Assembly (NCBI RefSeq): GCF_019599295.1
Contig: NZ_JAIEWN010000020.1
Location: 24,853-70,666 of the forward strand
Length of the DNA stretch: 45,814 nt
Reading direction: 5' to 3'
Source: Oscillochloris sp. ZM17-4
GTDB lineage: Bacteria > Chloroflexota > Chloroflexia > Chloroflexales > Chloroflexaceae
Below the pieces are notes generated by a model. The model made no database searches, had not been told where the DNA came from, and saw nothing but the letters and a program-made list of their open reading frames with translations. Both the position numbers and the translations under genes were made by a program. Every line of letters starts with the position of its first letter. Positions within the stretch are counted from its first letter, which is position 1. Shown piece after piece: positions 43,209-45,814 of the stretch.

Positions 43209-43793
43209 CTAGGAGCCGAGCAGCTCCTCGGCCTCGATGATCGCCTGGGCGATATCCTTCATCTTGGCGCGCTTGTCGCGGGCGCGCTGGCGCAGGCGCT
43301 CGTAGGCGTCGCGCTCATTGAGGCCGAGGCGCTGCATGAGGATGCCCTTGGCGCGCTCGATCAGCTTGCGTGCCTCCAGCGAGTCCTCAAGCTCGTCGAC
43401 GTGGGAGCGCAGGCCCTGGATCTCTCTGAAGCGGGCCAGGGCGATGTTGATCGCGGGGGGCAGCTCGTTCTCGTTCACCGGCTTGACGAGGTAGGCCAGG
43501 GCGCCGGCCGCCTCGGCCTTGCGCACCGTCTCCTTGTCCGCGTAGGCCGTCAGCATAATGATCGGCACGGGCATCTGGTCGCGGATGCGGGCGGCCGCCT
43601 CGGTGCCCTCCATCTCGGGCATGCGGATGTCCATCATGATCAGGTCCGGCTTCAGGCGGTTGGCCAGCGTGATCGCCTCGGCGCCGTTGCGCGCGATCCC
43701 GATCACATCGTAGCCGAGGCCCTTCAGCTGCTCCTCAAGGGTGAGCGAGACAAGGTCGTTGTCCTCGACGATCAGGATCCTGGTTACAGCCAC
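43209..43793 (-). CDS. Response regulator with ANTAR RNA-binding domain
   Basis: A 194-residue protein. Residues 1-120 form a receiver domain with the acidic pair Glu10-Asp11, phosphoacceptor Asp55 (LIMMDIRMPEM), Thr82 and Lys104. A coiled linker (about 122-140) leads to an ANTAR domain (about 141-192, RKLIERAKGILMQRLGLNERDAYERLRQRAR). ANTAR proteins of the AmiR/NasT/EutV class bind paired hairpins in RNA and prevent termination when phosphorylated. No histidine kinase is adjacent, although a GAF sensor is encoded about 1 kb away. GTG 43793 has a GAGG ribosome site. Target RNAs are unknown. Confidence 0.93.
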   Translation of the reverse strand: MAVTRILIVEDNDLVSLTLEEQLKGLGYDVIGIARNGAEAITLANRLKPDLIMMDIRMPEMEGTEAAARIRDQMPVPIIMLTAYADKETVRKAEAAGALAYLVKPVNENELPPAINIALARFREIQGLRSHVDELEDSLEARKLIERAKGILMQRLGLNERDAYERLRQRARDKRAKMKDIAQAIIEAEELLGS

Positions 43794-43895
43794 GGTTCTG
43801 TACCTCGAACTAAGACGAGCGAATCGCTAAGGATGATACCATATTTCATGGGGGCTGCCTAGACTGACAGAGCGGGTGAAATGGCCCGCCGTTTA

Positions 43896-43904
43896 TGATA
43901 CAAT
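43896..43904 (+). promoter_or_regulatory. Extended -10 promoter of the O-methyltransferase gene
   Basis: TGATACAAT, predicting a GC-rich leader of about 100 nt before GTG 44012. No -35 box was recognised. Confidence 0.45.
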
Positions 43905-44011
43905 CAGCCTGGATAATGCGGCAGGCCGGAGGCGGGCCGGGCCTAGTCCGGCGCGCCGCGCCGCCGGCTCCACTCGCCGGGCTCCCTAGAAATAGTTGAG
44001 GAGGCACAGCA

Positions 44012-44662
44012 GTGCGCTACGACATCACCAACATCGAGATCGAGGATTACCTGACCGCGCTGATGCCGCCCCGCGATCCGGTGCTGGCTCAGCTTGAGGA
44101 GCGGGCGCGCCAGCAGGGTCTCTCGCTGGTCGGGCCCGTCCAGGGCCAGTTCCTCTACCTGCAGGCGCTCGCGATGAACGCGCGCAAGGCGCTGGAGGTG
44201 GGGATCACCACGGGCTACGCGGCCCTCTACCTGCTCCGCGCGCTCCAGCAGACAGACGGGCACCTGACGGCGATCGAGCGCCACTCGGACCGCATCGAGA
44301 TCGCCACGGGCATCATTGGCCAGGCCGGCCTGAGCGACCGGATCACGCTGCTGCACGGCGAGTGGACCCAGCTCCTGCCCACGCTGGAGCACAGCTACGA
44401 CCTGATCTTCCTCGACGTGCTGCGCAGCGCGGCCAACTCCGGCCAGGCCACCGAGGCGCTGGAGCTGTGCGTCCCCCTGCTGCGCCCCGGCGGCGTGCTG
44501 ATCGCCGACAATGTGCTCTGTAGCGCCCAGGTGCTTGAGGATGATGCGCCGCCCGTCGTCCGCGGCATCCAGGAGTTTAATAAGGCTCTCATGAGCCACC
44601 CGCAGCTCGAGTCGGTGATCATCCCGCTGCGCGACGGCGTGGCGATCTGCCGGAAGAAATAA
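44012..44662 (+). CDS. Class I SAM-dependent O-methyltransferase
   Basis: A 216-residue enzyme of the caffeoyl-CoA/catechol O-methyltransferase family. Order of motifs: QGQFLYLQALAMNARKALEVGITTGYAAL (SAM-binding loop with the acidic residue), LTAIERHSDRIEIA (acidic residue that binds the ribose), YDLIFLDVLR (metal-binding Asp), and GGVLIADNVL (second metal-site Asp-Asn). The substrate is unknown. Start is GTG 44012, favoured by the ribosome site GAGGAGGCACAGCA; no ATG lies close by. It is followed by a paired heptamer array and then by the sensor gene. Confidence 0.93.
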   Translation: MRYDITNIEIEDYLTALMPPRDPVLAQLEERARQQGLSLVGPVQGQFLYLQALAMNARKALEVGITTGYAALYLLRALQQTDGHLTAIERHSDRIEIATGIIGQAGLSDRITLLHGEWTQLLPTLEHSYDLIFLDVLRSAANSGQATEALELCVPLLRPGGVLIADNVLCSAQVLEDDAPPVVRGIQEFNKALMSHPQLESVIIPLRDGVAICRKK

Positions 44663-44749
44663 GGGTGCAGGGTACAGGGTATAGGCCGCTGCGGCAACGC
44701 TGTGTGCGCCCTGGTGTACCCTGTACCCTGTACCCTGTACCCTGTACCC
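44663..44749. repeat. Inverted heptamer arrays (GGGTACA)3 / (TGTACCC)5
   Basis: Three GGGTACA-type units start immediately after the methyltransferase stop (44663-44683); five exact TGTACCC units (44715-44749) end one base before the next ATG. They fill the whole intergenic gap. Confidence 0.9.
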
Positions 44750-44750
44750 T

Positions 44751-45814
44751 ATGCCGCAACCCGACTCACAGCAGCGCATCGCCGAGCTGACGACGCTGAA
44801 CGCGCTGGCCCAGACGCTGAACAGGGCGCTGGATCTGCGCGACGCGCTGGACAGCGCCCTGCCGCATATTGTCGAGCTGATGGGCCTGAGCACGGGCTGG
44901 ATCTTCCTGCGCGGCGAGGGCGGCAGCTTCGCCCTCGCCGCACGCCACAACCTGCCGCCGGCGATCATCTACCCCGGCCCAGCCTGGGATGACGAGTGCG
45001 ATTGTCAGGAGCAGTGCTACAGCGGGCGCCTGGAGAAGGCGGTGAACATGATCCGCTGCTCGCGCCTGCGCGGCGCCGTCGGCGATAAGCGCGGCCTGGC
45101 CCAGCACGCCTCGGTGCCCCTGCGCAGTGGCGACGAGGTGCTCGGCATCCTGAACGTGGCCACCACGCAGTGGGGCCGGATCTCGGCGCCGGAGCTGCAG
45201 CTGCTCTCGGCGGCGGGCTTCCTGCTCGGCACGGCGATCGCCCGCGCCCAGCTCTACGAGCATGTGAAGGTGCGCCGGGTGCAGGAGCAGCGCGCCCTGC
45301 TCTCGCTCTCGCAGGAGCTCATGGTCAGCGAGGAGCTTGAGCCGGCCCTCCAGCGCCTGGCCCGCGTCGGCGCGCGCCTGCTGGAGGCCGACGCCTGCGC
45401 CTTCGTCGAGGCCGATGAGCTCGGCGGGCGGGCGGTGCTGCGCGCCGCCTTCGGCTGGAGCCTCCCCGCCGACCTGGCCTGGCCCGCCCCGCTCGACCCG
45501 GCCAGCCCGCACCTCTGGTACCTGCCCGAGCGGGCCAGCAGCCTGGCCGACGAGTCGCTCAGCGACCTGCCGCCGCTTCTGTGCCGCCAGGGCTTCCTCG
45601 GCCACCTCGGCATCCCGGTGGAGCTGGGCGGCGCGCCGGTGGGCATCCTGATGGTGAACAGCCGCACGCCCCGCCAGTTCCTCGACGATGAGGCCCAGCT
45701 GCTCGGCCTGCTCGCCAACCAGCTCGCCCAGACCCTGGAGCGCGAGCGGCTGCACCAGGAGGCCCAGGCCCGCCAGCGCCTTGAGCAGGAGCTCGACCTG
45801 GCCCGTGAGATCCA
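44751..45814 (+). CDS. GAF-domain sensor protein (partial), probable PP2C/SpoIIE-type phosphatase or kinase
   Basis: The start ATG 44751 is in the window; the gene runs off the 3' end after 354 codons. Two GAF domains are visible, residues about 10-165 and about 180-340. The first carries four Cys in a C-x-C-x3-C ... C pattern (Cys83, 85, 89, 103: ECDCQEQCYSG and IRCSRL), which might bind a metal or Fe-S cluster or act in redox sensing. A coiled segment (LHQEAQARQRLEQELDLAREI) at the edge is typical of the linker before SpoIIE/RsbU-type phosphatase domains. No Shine-Dalgarno is present since a heptamer array abuts the ATG. Confidence 0.85.
   Translation, partial: MPQPDSQQRIAELTTLNALAQTLNRALDLRDALDSALPHIVELMGLSTGWIFLRGEGGSFALAARHNLPPAIIYPGPAWDDECDCQEQCYSGRLEKAVNMIRCSRLRGAVGDKRGLAQHASVPLRSGDEVLGILNVATTQWGRISAPELQLLSAAGFLLGTAIARAQLYEHVKVRRVQEQRALLSLSQELMVSEELEPALQRLARVGARLLEADACAFVEADELGGRAVLRAAFGWSLPADLAWPAPLDPASPHLWYLPERASSLADESLSDLPPLLCRQGFLGHLGIPVELGGAPVGILMVNSRTPRQFLDDEAQLLGLLANQLAQTLERERLHQEAQARQRLEQELDLAREI

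Overview
This is a high-GC bacterial segment with dense, mostly leftward operons. GC content, secreted proteins with Thr/Pro-rich TPTPTP-type linkers, a STAND ATPase, an M29 aminopeptidase and a Cys-rich GAF sensor together suggest a filamentous member of the Chloroflexota (class Chloroflexia). No rRNA or marker gene is present, so that placement is an inference.

Layout. 1-125: end of an ABC exporter. 411-6161 (minus): a five-gene locus that I read as an exosortase-G (XrtG) protein-sorting system: PTPS-like enzyme, PTPS-related polytopic membrane protein, secreted substrate with a C-terminal sorting signal, exosortase and family-2 glycosyltransferase. 6475-13725: M29 aminopeptidase, OpgC-like acyltransferase, PatB/MalY aminotransferase and a STAND/TPR regulator. 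13802-16819: sugar ABC transporter (binding protein and two permeases, no ATPase), divergent from a secreted protein. 17999-23440 (plus): lipoprotein glycosidase-like protein, cysteine-peptidase-like protein, PD-(D/E)XK nuclease, alpha/beta hydrolase and EamA transporter. 23461-31496 (minus): exopolysaccharide cluster (initiating sugar-phosphate transferase, O-antigen ligase/polymerase, UDP-sugar epimerase, flippase-like membrane protein, GT4, PAP2), ending in a ribokinase pseudogene. 31623-38527: small membrane protein, DUF1992 protein, nadE, lipoprotein cytochrome c, a decaying nucleoside/sugar ABC transporter and comM. 38590-39595: a rearrangement zone with two gene remnants. 39643-43133: PPC-domain secreted protein, then aroF and aroH behind an aromatic-rich leader peptide. 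43209-45814: ANTAR response regulator, O-methyltransferase and a partial GAF sensor.

Non-coding architecture is the most striking part. (i) At least twelve arrays of 7-bp tandem repeats, in several unit families. Most are paired with their reverse complement to form hairpins; one lies in frame inside the O-antigen ligase gene. (ii) A composite element, hairpin - T6/7 - hairpin - ACCCTCACC, in three copies with a compensatory base-pair change. (iii) Long perfect palindromes with three-base loops at gene ends, several sharing the end sequence GTAAGGGCGCAGCAG. (iv) Recurrent extended -10 promoters (TGnTAYAAT), one giving a probable leaderless mRNA.

The aro locus looks attenuated: a promoter (TTGACG-N17-TATAGT), a 25-residue leader peptide containing FYGYYF, and a strong hairpin precede aroH and aroF. 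Several loci (ribokinase, ABC transporter, M28-like protein, the truncated gene at 38590) show deletion-type decay.
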